Shown: piece by piece, positions 52,199 through 64,000 of the stretch | How the letters are laid out: each line of letters begins with the position of its first letter | Numbering within the stretch: position 1 is the first letter of the stretch | Assembly: GCF_032854445.1 (NCBI RefSeq) | Contig: NW_027018148.1 | Span: 1 to 64,000 of the forward strand | Direction: 5' to 3' | Length of the DNA stretch: 64,000 nt | Origin: Liolophura sinensis | Lineage: Eukaryota > Mollusca > Polyplacophora > Chitonida > Chitonidae | The notes under the pieces: model-generated | What the model was told of the DNA's origin: nothing | Database searches by the model: none | Seen by the model: the letters and a program-made list of their open reading frames with translations, nothing else | Made by a program: the position numbers and the translations under genes

Positions 52199-54399
52199 AT
52201 GTGGTTCAGTGATCAGTTGTACTTTTTACAGCAGACTGTATCTAGTACATTGTGTTTTTTATGTACGAATGGTGTGGTTTTTCTACACGTAGATAAAGGC
52301 TTTGAGATTGTCTTGGACTTAGAAGTAAGACAATTGCTGGATGAGTTAAATGGGCTTAGCCCAAAGATTTGACGTCTTCTGGGCTACCGAAGGGCACATA
52401 ACGTATAGTTAAAAGTTGAATATAGTAACGACCAGACGAGATTGTGCATAGTACAGTGTATCCGATTTCAATTAACAAAAAGACTAGGCAAAAATGCAGA
52501 AGTGTAAAAACTGTTCCAGTGCTGCTGGTAAGAGGCTAATCCGACGTATTTTGTGACGAGAAATCGAATGGTGCAAACCGCGTTGCTCTCCGACCAATAC
52601 TTTTGGCTGTAGCGACAATTGAATGATCATTGATATCATAGTCACGTGCCCAGCAACGGCTCTTACTCCATGGAAACCAGGGAAATTTGCAATTTTTTAA
52701 ACAGCTGCCGATGCCTGGGCCAATTGCGCATCTATTAGAACCTTATTGATGTAGGTCAGTGATCAGTTGTACTTTTTACAGCAGACTGTATCTAGTACCT
52801 TGTGTTTTTTATGTAGGAATGGTGTGGTTTTTCTACACGTAGATAAAGACATTAAGATTGTCTTGGACTTAGAAGTAAGACAATTGCTGGGTGAGTTAAA
52901 TGGGCTTAGCCCAAAGATTTGACGTCTTCTGGGCTACAGAAAGGCACATAACTTATAGTCAAAAGTTGAATATAGTAATGACCAGTCGCGATTGTACATA
53001 GTAGAATGTATCCGATTTCAAATTAACAAAAAGACCAGGCAAAAATGCAAAAGTGGAAAAACTGTTCCAGTGCTGATAATAGGAGGCTAATCCGACGTAT
53101 TTTGTGACGAGAAATCGAATGGTGCAAACCGCGTTGCTCTCCGACCAATACTTTTGGCTGTAGCCACAATTGAATGATCATTGATGTCATAGTCACGTGC
53201 CCAGCAACGGCTCTTACTCCATGGAAACCAGGGAAATATGCAATTTTTTAACAGCTGCCGATGCCTGGCCCAATTCCGCATCTATTAGAACCTTATAGAT
53301 GTGGTTCAGTGATCAGTTGTACTTTTTACAGCAGACTGTATCTAGTACATTGTGTTTTTTATGTACGAATGGTGTGGTTTTTCTACACGTAGATAAAGGC
53401 TTTGAGATTGTCTTGGACTTAGAAGTAAGACAATTGCTGGATGAGTTAAATGGGCTTAGCCCAAAGATTTGACGTCTTCTGGGCTACCGAAGGGCACATA
53501 ACGTATAGTTAAAAGTTGAATATAGTAACGACCAGTCGAGATTGTGCATAGTACAGTGTATCCGATTTCAATTAACAAAAAGACTAGGCAAAAATGCAGA
53601 AGTGTAAAAACTGTTCCAGTGCTGCTGGTAAGAGGCTAATCCGACGTATTTTGTGACGAGAAATCGAATGGTGCAAACCGCGTTGCTCTCCGACCAATAC
53701 TTTTGGCTGTAGCGACAATTGAATGATCATTGATATCATAGTCACGTGCCCAGCAACGGCTCTTACTCCATGGAAACCAGGGAAATTTGCAATTTTTTAA
53801 ACAGCTGCCGATGCCTGGGCCAATTGCGCATCTATTAGAACTTTATTGATGTAGGTCAGTGATCAGTTGTACTTTTTACAGCAGACTGTATCTAGTACCT
53901 TGTGTTTTTTATGTAGGAATGGTGTGGTTTTTCTACACGTAGATAAAGACATTAAGATTGTCTTGGACTTAGAAGTAAGACAATTGCTGGGTGAGTTAAA
54001 TGGGCTTAGCCCAAAGATTTGACGTCTTCTGGGCTACAGAAAGGCACATAACTTATAGTCAAAAGTTGAATATAGTAATGACCAGTCGCGATTGTACATA
54101 GTAGAATGTATCCGATTTCAAATTAACAAAAAGACCAGGCAAAAATGCAAAAGTGTACAAACTGTTCCAGTGCTGATAATAGGAGGCTAATCCGACGTAT
54201 TTTGTGACGAGAAATCGAATGGTGCAAACCGCGTTGCTCTCCGACCAATACTTTTGGCTGTAGCGACAATTGAATGATCATTGATGTCATAGTCACGTGC
54301 CCAGCAACGGCTCTTACTCCATGGAAACCAGGGAAATTTGCAATTCTTTAAACAGCTGCCGATGCCTGGGCCAATTCCGCATCTTTTAGCACCTTATTG
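52199..54399. repeat. F'-D dimer higher-order repeat, two copies, 1100-bp period
   Basis: Monomers start at 52199 (F'), 52749 (D), 53299 (F') and 53849 (D). Both F' copies share aagactaggc, atgcagaagtgt, gatatcatag and caattgcgcatctatt, and both D copies carry tgtaggaatgg. Differences are few (ccagacgag versus ccagtcgag; aacctt versus aacttt). The second D diverges in its 3' half (agtgtacaaac, gtagcgac, aattctttaaac). Confidence 0.85.
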
Positions 54400-57300
54400 A
54401 TGTAGGTCAGTGATCAGTTGTACTTTTTACAGCAGACTGTATCTAGTACCTTGTGTTTTTTATGTACGAATGGTGTGGTTTTTCTACACGTAGATAAAGA
54501 CATTAAGATTGTCTTGGACTTAGAAGTAAGACAATTGCTGGGTGAGTTAAATGGGCTTAGCCCAAAGATTTGACGTCTTCTGGGCTACAGAAAGGCACAT
54601 AACTTATAGGCAAAAGTTGAATATAGTAATGACCAGTCGCGATTGTACATAGTAGAATGTATCCGATTTCAAATTAACAAAAAGACCAGGCAAAAATGCA
54701 AAAGTGGAAAAACTGTTCCAGTGCTGATAATAGGAGGCTAATCCGACGTATTTTGTGACGAGAAATCGAATGGTGCAAACCGCGTTGCTCTCCGACCAAT
54801 ACTTATGGCTGTAGCCACAATTGAATGATCATTGATGTCATAGTCACGTGCCCAGCAACGGCTCTTACTCCATGGAAACCAGGGAAATTTGCAATTTTTT
54901 AAACAGCTGCCGATGCCTGGGCCAATTCCGCATCTTTTAGAACCTTATTGATGTAGGTCAGTGATCAGTTGTACTTTTTACAGCAGACTGTATCTAGTAC
55001 ATTGTGTTTTTTATGTACGAATGGTGTGGTTTTTCTACACGTAGATAAAGACATTGAGATTGTCTTGGACTTAAAAGTAAGACAATTGCTGGATGAGTTA
55101 AATGGGCTTAGCCCAAAGATTTGACGTCTTCTGGGCTACAGAAAGGCACATAACTTATAGTCAAAAGTTGAATATAGTAATGACCAGTCGCGATTGTACA
55201 TAGTACAGTGTATCCGATTTTAATTAACAAAAAGACCAGGCAAAAATGCAAAAGTGGAAAAACTGTTCCAGTGCTGCTGGTAAGAGACTGATCCGACGTA
55301 TTTTGTGACGAGAAATCGAATGGTGCAAACCGCGTTGCTCTCCGACCAATACTTTTGGCTGTAGCCACAATTGAATGATCATTGATGTCATAGTCACGTG
55401 CCCAGCAACGGCTCTTACTCCATGGAAACCAGGGAAATATGCAATTTTTTAACAGCTGCCGATGCCTGGCCCAATTCCGCATCTATTAGAACCTTATAGA
55501 TGTGGTTCAGTGATCAGTTGTACTTTTTACAGCAGACTGTATCTAGTACATTGTGTTTTTTTATGTACGAATGGTGTGGTTTTTCTACACGTAGATAAAG
55601 GCTTTGAGATTGTCTTGGACTTAGAAGTAAGACAATTGCTGGATGAGTTAAATGGGCTTAGCCCAAAGATTTGACGTCTTCTGGGCTACCGAAGGGCACA
55701 TAACGTATAGTTAAAAGTTGAATATAGTAACGATAAGTCGCGATTGTGCATAGTACAGTGTATCCGATTTAAATTAACAAAAAGACCAGGCAAAAATGCA
55801 AAAGTGGAAAAACTGTTCCAGTGCTGCTGGTAAGAGGCCAATCCGACTTATTTTGTCACGAGAAATCGAATGGTGCAAACCGCGTTGCTCTCCGACCAAT
55901 ACTTTTGGCTGTAGCGACAATTGAATGATCATTGATGTCATAGTCACGTGCCCAGCAACGGCTCTTACTCCATGGAAACCAGGGAAATTTGCAATTTTTT
56001 AAACAGCTGCCGATGCCTGGGCCAATTCCGCATCTTTTAGAACCTTATTGATGTAGGTCAGTGATCAGTTGTACTTTTTACAGCAGACTGTATCTAGTAC
56101 ATTGTGTTTTTTATGTACGAATGGTGTGGTTTTTCTACACGTAGATAAAGACATTGAGATTGTCTTGGACTTAAAAGTAAGACAATTGCTGGATGAGTTA
56201 AATGGGCTTAGCCCAAAGATTTGACGTCTTCTGGGCTACAGAAAGGCACATAACTTATATTCAAAAGTTGAATATAGTAATGACCAGTCGCGATTGTACA
56301 TAGTACAGTGTATCCGATTTCAATTAACAAAAAGACCAGGCAAAAATGCAAAAGTGAAAAAACTGTTCCAGTGCTGCTGGTAAGAGATTGATCCGACGTA
56401 TTTTGTGACGAGAAATCGAATGGTGCAAACCGCGTTGCTCTCCGACCAATACTTTTGGCTGTAGCCACAATTGAATGATCATTGATGTCATAGTCACGTG
56501 CCCAGCAACGGCTCTTACTCCATGGAAACCAGGGAAATATGCAATTTTTTAACAGCTGCCGATGCCTGGCCCAATTCCGCATCTATTAGAACCTTATTGA
56601 TGTGGTTCAGTGATCAGTTGTACTTTTTACAGCAGACTGTATCTAGTACATTGTGTTTTTTATGTACGAATGGTGTGGTTTTTCTACACGTAGATAAAGA
56701 CATTGAGATTGTCTTGGACTTAAAAGTAAGACAATTGCTGGATGAGTTAAATGGGCTAAGCCCAAAGATTTGACGTCTTCTGGGCTACCGAAGGGCACAT
56801 AACGTATAGTTAAAAGTTGAATATAGTAACGACCAATCGAGATTGTGCATAGTACAGTGTATCCGATTTCAATTAACAAAAAGACCAGGCAAAAATGCAA
56901 AAGTGTAAAAACTGTTCCAGTGCGGCTGGTAAGAGGCTAATCCGACGTATTTTGTGACGAGAAATCGAATGGTGCAAACCGCGTTGCTCTCCGACCAATA
57001 CTTTTGGCTGTAGCGACAATTGAATGATCATTGATATCATAGTCACGTGCCCAGCAACGGCTCTTACTCCATGGAAACCAGGGAAATTTGCAATTTTTTA
57101 AACAGCTGCCGATGCCTGGGCCAATTGCGCATCTATTAGAACCTTATTGATGTAGGTCAGTGATCAGTTGTACTTTTTACAGCAGACTGTATCTAGTACC
57201 TTGTGTTTTTTATGTACGAATGGTGTGGTTTTTCTACACGTAGATAAAGACATTAAGATTGTCTTGGACTTAGAAGTAAGACAATTGCTGGGTGAGTTAA

Positions 57301-60300
57301 ATGGGCTTAGCCCAAAGATTTGACGTCTTCTGGGCTACAGAAAGGCACATAACTTATAGTCAAAAGTTGAATATAGTAATGACCAGTCGCGATTGTACAT
57401 AGTAGAATGTATCCGATTTCAAATTAACAAAAAGACCAGGCAAAAATGCAAAAGTGTACAAACTGTTCCAGTGCTGATAATAGGAGGCTAATCCGACGTA
57501 TTTTGTGACGAGAAATCGAATGGTGCAAACCGCGTTGCTCTCCGACCAATACTTTTGGCTGTAGCGACAATTGAATGATCATTAATATCATAGTCACGTG
57601 CCCAGCAACGGCTCTTACTCCATGGAAACCAGGGAAATTTGCAATTTTTTAAACAGCTGCCGATGCCTGGGCCAATTGCGCATCTATTAGAACCTTATTG
57701 ATGTAGGTCAGTGATCAGTTGTACTTTTTACAGCAGACTGTATCTAGTACCTTGTGTTTTTTATGTACGAATGGTGTGGTTTTTCTACACGTAGATAAAG
57801 ACATTAAGATTGTCTTGGACTTAGAAGTAAGACAATTGCTGGGTGAGTTAAATGGGCTTAGCCCAAAGATTTGACGTCTTCTGGGCTACAGAAAGGCACA
57901 TAACTTATAGTCAAAAGTTGAATATAGTAATGACCAGTCGCGATTGTACATAGTAGAATGTATCCGATTTCAAATTAACAAAAAGACCAGGCAAAAATGC
58001 AAAAGTGTACAAACTGTTCCAGTGCTGATAATAGGAGGCTAATCCGACGTATTTTGTGACGAGAAATCGAATGGTGCAAACCGCGTTGCTCTCCGACCAA
58101 TACTTTTGGCTGTAGCGACAATTGAATGATCATTGATGTCATAGTCACGTGCCCAGCAACGGCTCTTACTCCATGGAAACCAGGGAAATTTGCAATTCTT
58201 TAAACAGCTGCCGATGCCTGGGCCAATTCCGCATCTTTTAGCACCTTATTGATGTGGTTCAGTGATCAGTTGTACTTTTTACAGCAGACTGTATCTAGTA
58301 CCTTGTGTTTTTTATGTACGAATGGTGTGGTTTTTCTACACGTAGATAAAGACATTAAGATTGTCTTGGACTTAGAAGTAAGACAATTGCTGGGTGAGTT
58401 AAATGGGCTTAGCCCAAAGATTTGACGTCTTCTGGGCTACAGAAAGGCACATAACTTATAGGCAAAAGTTGAATATAGTAATGACCAGTCGCGATTGTAC
58501 ATAGTAGAATGTATCCGATTTCAAATTAACAAAAAGACCAGGCAAAAATGCAAAAGTGGAAAAACTGTTCCAGTGCTGATAATAGGAGGCTAATCCGACG
58601 TATTTTGTGACGAGAAATCGAATGGTGCAAACCGCGTTGCTCTCCGACCAATACTTTTGGCTGTAGCCACAATTGAATGATCATTGATGTCATAGTCACG
58701 TGCCCAGCAACGGCTCTTACTCCATTAAAACCAGGGAAATTTGCAATTTTTTAAACAGCTGCCGATGCCTGGGCCAATTCCGCATCTTTTAGAACCTTAT
58801 TGATGTAGGTCAGTGATCAGTTGTACTTTTTACAGCAGACTGTATCTAGTACATTGTGTTTTTTATGTACGAATGGTGTGGTTTTTCTACACGTAGATAA
58901 AGACATTGAGATTGTCTTGGACTTAAAAGTAAGACAATTGCTGGATGAGTTAAATGGGCTTAGCCCAAAGATTTGACGTCTTCTGGGCTACAGAAAGGCA
59001 CATAACTTATAGTCAAAAGTTGAATATAGTAATGACCAGTCGCGATTGTACATAGTACAGTGTATCCGATTTTAATTAACAAAAAGACCAGGCAAAAATG
59101 CAAAAGTGGAAAAACTGTTCCAGTGCTGCTGGTAAGAGACTGATCCGACGTATTTTGTGACGAGAAATCGAATGGTGCAAACCGCGTTGCTCTCCGACCA
59201 ATACTTTTGGCTGTAGCCACAATTGAATGATCATTGATGTCATAGTCACGTGCCCAGCAACGGCTCTTACTCCATGGAAACCAGGGAAATATGCAATTTT
59301 TTAACAGCTGCCGATGCCTGGCCCAATTCCGCATCTATTAGAACCTTATAGATGTGGTTCAGTGATCAGTTGTACTTTTTACAGCAGACTGTATCTAGTA
59401 CATTGTGTTTTTTATGTACGAATGGTGTGGTTTTTCTACACGTAGATAAAGACATTGAGATTGTCTTGGACTTAAAAGTAAGACAATTGCTGGATGAGTT
59501 AAATGGGCTTAACCCAAAGATTTGACGTCTTCTGGGCTACCGAAGGGCACATAACCTATAGTTAAAAGTTGAATATAGTAACGACCAATCGAGATTGTGC
59601 ATAGTACAGTGTATCCGATTTCAATTAACAAAAAGACCAGGCAAAAATGCAAAAGTGTAAAAACTGTTCCAGTGCTGCAGGTAAGAGGCTAATCCGACGT
59701 ATTTTGTGACGAGAAATCGAATGGTGCAAACCGCGTTGCTCTCCGACCAATACTTTTGGCTGTAGCGACAATTGAATGATCATTGATGTCATAGTCACGT
59801 GCCCAGCAACGGCTCTTACTCCATGGAAACCAGGGAAATTTGCAATTTTTTAAACAGCTGCCGATGCCTGGGCCAATTCCGCATCTTTTAGAACCTTATT
59901 GATGTAGGTCAGTGATCAGTTGTACTTTTTACAGCAGACTGTATCTAGTACATTGTGTTTTTTATGTACGAATGGTGTGGTTTTTCTACACGTAGATAAA
60001 GACATTGAGATTGTCTTGGACTTAAAAGTAAGACAATTGCTGGATGAGTTAAATGGGCTTAGCCCAAAGATTTGACGTCTTCTGGGCTACAGAAAGGCAC
60101 ATAACTTATAGTCAAAAGTTGAATATAGTAATGACCAGTCGCGATTGTACATAGTACAGTGTATCCGATTTCAATTAACAAAAAGACTAGGCAAAAATGC
60201 AAAAGTGGAAAAACTGTTCCAGTGCTGCTGGTAAGAGACTGATCCGACGTATTTTGTGACGAGAAATCGAATGGTGCAAACCGCGTTGCTCTCCGACCAA

Positions 60301-61003
60301 TACTTTTGGCTGTAGCCACAATTGAATGATCATTGATGTCATAGTCACGTGCCCAGCAACGGCTCTTACTCCATGGGAAACCAGGGAAAATATGCAATTT
60401 TTTAACAGCTGCGATGCCTGGCCCAATTCCGCATCTATTAGAACCCTTATAGATGTGGTTCAGTGATCAGTTGTACTTTTTACAGCAGGCTGTATCTAGT
60501 ACATTGTGTTTTTTATGTACGAATGGTGTGGTTTTTCTACACGTAGATAAAGGCTTTGAGATTGTCTTTGGACTTAGAAGTAAGACAATTGCTGGATGAG
60601 TTAAATGGGCTGAGCCCAAAGATTTGACGTCTTCTGGGCTACCGAAGGGCACATAACGTATAGTTAAATGTTGAATATAGTAACGACCAGTCGAGATTGT
60701 GCATAGTACAGTGTATCCGATTTCAATTAACAAAAAGACTAGGGAAAAATGCAAAAGTGTAAAAACTGTTCCAGTGCTGCTGGTAAGAGGCTAATCCGAC
60801 GTATTTTGTGACGAGAAATCGAATGGTGCAAACGCGTTGCTCTCCGACCAATACTTTTGGCTGTAGCGACAATTGAATGATCATTGATGTCATAGTCACG
60901 TGCCCAGCAACGGCCTCTTACTCCATGGAAACCAGGGAAATTTGCAATTTTTTAAAGAGCTGACGATGCCTGGGCCAATTCCGCATCTATTAGAACCTTA
61001 TTG
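54400..61003. repeat. Mixed D, R and F-derived monomers
   Basis: Monomers start at 54400, 54951, 55500, 56051, 56600, 57150, 57701, 58252, 58803, 59352, 59902 and 60453. The ataggc-D plus R pair recurs at 54400/54951 and 58252/58803. The F' copy at 55500 shares cgataagtcg and gatttaaatt with the F copy at 51099, 4402 bp upstream. The D copies at 57150 and 57701 are near-identical neighbours (agtgtacaaac, caattgcgc). The copies at 56600 and 59352 have ccaatcgag. Indels become frequent after about 60370. Confidence 0.65.
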
Positions 61004-63197
61004 ATGTAGGTCAGTGATCAGTTGTACTTTTTACAGCAGACTGTATCTAGTACATTGTGTTTTTTATGTACGAATGGTGTGGTTTTTCTACACGTAGATA
61101 AAGACATTGAGATTGTCTTGGACTTAAAAGTAAGACAATTGCTGGATGAGTTAAATGGGCTAAGCCCAAAGATTTGACGTCTTCTGGGCTACCGAAGGGC
61201 ACATAACCTATAGTTAAAAGTTGAATATAGTAACGACCAATCGAGATTGTGCATAGTACAGTGTATCCGATTTCAATTAACAAAAAGACCAGGCAAAAAT
61301 GCAAAAGTGGAAAAACTGTTCCAGTGCTGCTGGTAAGAGGCCAATCCGACGTATTTTGTGACGAGAAATCGAATGGTGCAAACCGCGTTGCTCTCCGACC
61401 AATACTTTTGGCTGTAGCGACAATTGAATGATCATTGATGTCATAGTCACGTGCCCAGCAACGGCTCTTACTCCATGGAAACCAGGGAAATTTGCAATTT
61501 TTTAACAGCTGCCGATGCCTGGCCCAATTCCGCATCTATTAGAACCTTATAGATGTGGTTCAGTGATCAGTTGTACTTTTTACAGCAGACTGTATCTAGT
61601 ACATTGTGTTTTTTATGTACGAATGGTGTGGTTTTTCTACACGTAGATAAAGACATTGAGATTGTCTTGGACTTAAAAGTAAGACAATTGCTGGATGAGT
61701 TAAATGGGCTTAGCCCAAAGATTTGACGTCTTCTGGCTACCGAAGGGCACATAACGTATAGTTAAAAGTTGAATATAGTAACGACCAGTCGCGATTGTGC
61801 ATAGTACAGTGTATCCGATTTCAATTAACAAAAAGACTAGGCAAAAATGCAGAAGTGTAAAAACTGTTCCAGTGCTGCTGGTAAGAGGCTAATCCGACGT
61901 ATTTTGTGACGAGAAATCGAATGGTGCAAACCGCGTTGCTCTCCGACCAATACTTTTGGCTGTAGCGACAATTGAATGATCATTGATGTCATAGTCACGT
62001 GCCCAGCAACGGCTCTTACTCCATGGAAACCAGGGAAATTTGCAATTTTTTAAACAGCTGACGATGCCTGGGCCAATTCCGCATCTATTAGAACCTTATT
62101 GATGTAGGTCAGTGATCAGTTGTACTTTTTACAGCAGACTGTATCTAGTACATTGTGTTTTTTATGTACGAATGGTGTGGTTTTTCTACACGTAGATAAA
62201 GACATTGAGATTGTCTTGGACTTAAAAGTAAGACAATTGCTGGATGAGTTAAATGGGCTAAGCCCAAAGATTTGACGTCTTCTGGGCTACCGAAGGGCAC
62301 ATAACCTATAGTTAAAAGTTGAATATAGTAACGACCAATCGAGATTGTGCATAGTACAGTGTATCCGATTTCAATTAACAAAAAGACCAGGCAAAAATGC
62401 AAAAGTGGAAAAACTGTTCCAGTGCTGCTGGTAAGAGGCCAATCCGACGTATTTTGTGACGAGAAATCGAATGGTGCAAACCGCGTTGCTCTCCGACCAA
62501 TACTTTTGGCTGTAGCGACAATTGAATGATCATTGATGTCATAGTCACGTGCCCAGCAACGGCTCTTACTCCATGGAAACCAGGGAAATTTGCAATTTTT
62601 TAACAGCTGCCGATGCCTGGCCCAATTCCGCATCTATTAGAACCTTATAGATGTGGTTCAGTGATCAGTTGTACTTTTTACAGCAGACTGTATCTAGTAC
62701 ATTGTGTTTTTTATGTACGAATGGTGTGGTTTTCTACACGTAGATAAAGACATTGAGATTGTCTTGGACTTAAAAGTAAGACAATTGCTGGATGAGTTAA
62801 ATGGGCTAAGCCCAAAGATTTGACGTCTTCTGGGCTACCGAAGGGCACATAACGTATAGTTAAAAGTTGAATATAGTAACGACCAGTCGCGATTGTGCAT
62901 AGTACAGTGTATCCGATTTCAATTAACAAAAGACCAGGCAAAAATGCAAAAGTGTAAAAACTGTTCCAGTGCTGCTGGTAAGAGGCTAATCCGACGTATT
63001 TTGTGACGAGAAATCGAATGGTGCAAACCGCGTTGCTCTCCGACCAATACTTTTGGCTGTAGCGACAATTGAATGATCATTGATGTCATAGTCACGTGCC
63101 CAGCAACGGCTCTTACTCATGGAAACCAGGGAAATTTGCAAATTTTTAAACAGCTGCCGATGCCTGGGCCAATTCCGCATCTTTTAGAACCTTATTG
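61004..63197. repeat. Two-monomer tandem duplication, 1098-bp period
   Basis: Monomers start at 61004, 61553, 62102 and 62651. The copies at 61004 and 62102 match over nearly their full length (gggctaagccc, aacctatag, ccaatcgag, aagaggcca). The copies at 61553 and 62651 are related but less alike (aagactagg and atgcagaagtgt only in the first). Single-base losses occur in 62651-63197, for example tggttttcta, acaaaagacc and actcatgg. Confidence 0.75.
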
Positions 63198-64000
63198 ATG
63201 TAGGTCAGTGATCAGTTGTACTTTTTACAGCAGACTGTATCTAGTACATTGTGTTTTTTATGTACGAATGGTGTGGTTTTTCTACACGTAGATAAAGACA
63301 TTGATTGTCTTGGACTTAAAAGTAAGACAATTGCTGGGTGAGTTAAATGGGCTAAGCCCAAAGATTGACGTCTTCTGGGCTACCGAAGGGCACATAACGT
63401 ATAGTTAAAAGTTGAATATAGTAATGACCAGTCGCGATTGTACATAGTAGAATGTATCCGATTTCAATTAACAAAAAGACCAGGCAAAAATGCAAAAGTG
63501 GAAAAACTGTTCCAGTGCTGATAATAGGAGGCTAATCCGACGTATTTTGTGACGAGAAATCGAATGGTGCAAACCGCGTTGCTCTCCGACCAATACTTTT
63601 GGCTGTAGCGACAATTGAATGATCATTGATGTCATAGTCACGTGCCCAGCAACGGCTCTTACTCCATGGAAACCAGGGAAATTTGCAATTTTTTAAAACA
63701 GCTGCCGATGCCTGGGCCAATTCCGCATCTTTTAGAACATTATTGATGTGGTTAAGTGATCAGTTGTACTTTTTACAGCAGACTGTATCTAGTACCTTGT
63801 GTTTTTTATGTACAAATGGTGTGGTTTTTCTACACGTAGATAAAGACATTAAGATTGTCTTGGACTTAGAAGTAAGACAATTGCTGGGTGAGTTAAATGG
63901 GCTTAGCCTAAAGATTTGACGTCTTCTGGGCTACAGAAAGGCACATAACTTATAGTCAAAAGTTGAATAATAGTAATGACCAGTCGCGATTGTACATAGT
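63198..64000. repeat. Final complete monomer and a partial type D monomer at the window edge
   Basis: The monomer at 63198 is an E/D mosaic with several small losses (gacattgattgtc missing two bases at about 63304; aaagattgacg missing one at about 63366). The monomer at 63746 is type D (acaaatgg, acattaag, acagaaagg) and is cut by the window end after 255 bp, so the array continues. Confidence 0.8.

Larger units (their letters stand above)
1..64000. repeat. Tandem satellite DNA array, ~550-bp monomer, 116 complete copies plus one partial
   Basis: The same ~550-bp sequence recurs head to tail over the entire window. Starts of the motif atgtggttcag (or its variants ggtccag, gggtcag, aggtcag) fall at 1, 551, 1102, 1651, 2201, 2750, 3299, 3849 and so on to 63746, nearly all 549-551 bp apart. 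All copies are in one orientation. No stretch of non-satellite sequence, transposable element, rRNA, tRNA or recognisable gene interrupts them. Copies differ by scattered substitutions and small indels and fall into several subtypes. Such long homogeneous arrays with higher-order structure are typical of eukaryotic centromeric or heterochromatic satellites. The chromosomal location is inferred. The monomer phase is arbitrary. The array continues past both window ends. Confidence 0.98.

Noticed and set aside
1-64000. CRISPR array or other prokaryotic repeat system
   Set aside because: The repeat unit is about 550 bp with no short repeat/unique spacer pattern, no cas genes and no bacterial genes in 64 kb.
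1-64000. Purely artificial assembly collapse or expansion
   Set aside because: Adjacent copies are distinguishable by consistent type-specific variants, and HOR periods differ by region, which a simple assembly loop would not create. Local errors in the indel-rich zones and in very similar duplications remain possible.

Overview
The whole window is one uninterrupted tandem satellite DNA array. A monomer of about 550 bp (usually 549-551 bp) repeats head to tail from the first base to the last. With the phase set by the motif atgtggttcag at position 1, I count 116 complete monomers plus a 255-bp partial one at 63746-64000. All copies have the same orientation, and the array runs off both ends. 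I found no unique sequence, transposon, RNA gene or credible protein-coding gene. This points to a eukaryotic, probably (peri)centromeric or other heterochromatic block. I do not recognise the satellite family and cannot name the organism. One representative monomer has about 40% GC by hand count.

The monomers fall into variant types by diagnostic sites. Type A has an ataataataaatag stretch and ctactgg. Type B has ggtccag and tagattgtttcc. Type C has gggtcag or aggtcag with tacgggg and tttgtcacg. Type D has acattaag, acagaaagg, tagaatg and gataatagg. Type E has cttaaaag, ctggatgag, tacagtg and ctgctggtaagag. Type F has gataagttg, ggctttgag, gggctgagccc and cgagattg. Type R has taggtcag and resembles E. 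These types are arranged in a patchwork of local higher-order repeats (HORs) rather than one uniform HOR.

Layout: 1-12.9 kb holds A/B/C/D/E units, and A and B occur nowhere else. 13.2-16.5 kb is a duplicated D-E-F trimer. 15.9-18.1 kb is an F-E dimer. 18.1-24.2 kb is an E-C-D trimer. 24.2-30.2 kb is D-rich. 30.2-43.9 kb holds a 7-monomer HOR (3849 bp) and its rearranged copies. 43.9-60.4 kb has landmarks recurring every 8, 8 and 7 monomers. Dimers sit at 52.2-54.4 and 61.0-63.2 kb.

Within the monomer, the 3' half holds a strongly conserved segment of about 130 bp rich in short palindromes. A phased A-tract cluster lies just before it. Two overlapping, mutually exclusive hairpins lie in the middle. 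Hybrid monomers, shared private mutations and a 23-bp deletion present in two distant copies record unequal exchange and segmental duplication. Two or three zones (about 8.8-10.9, 22.0-23.2 and 60.3-63.4 kb) are enriched in single-base indels and may be poorly polished sequence.
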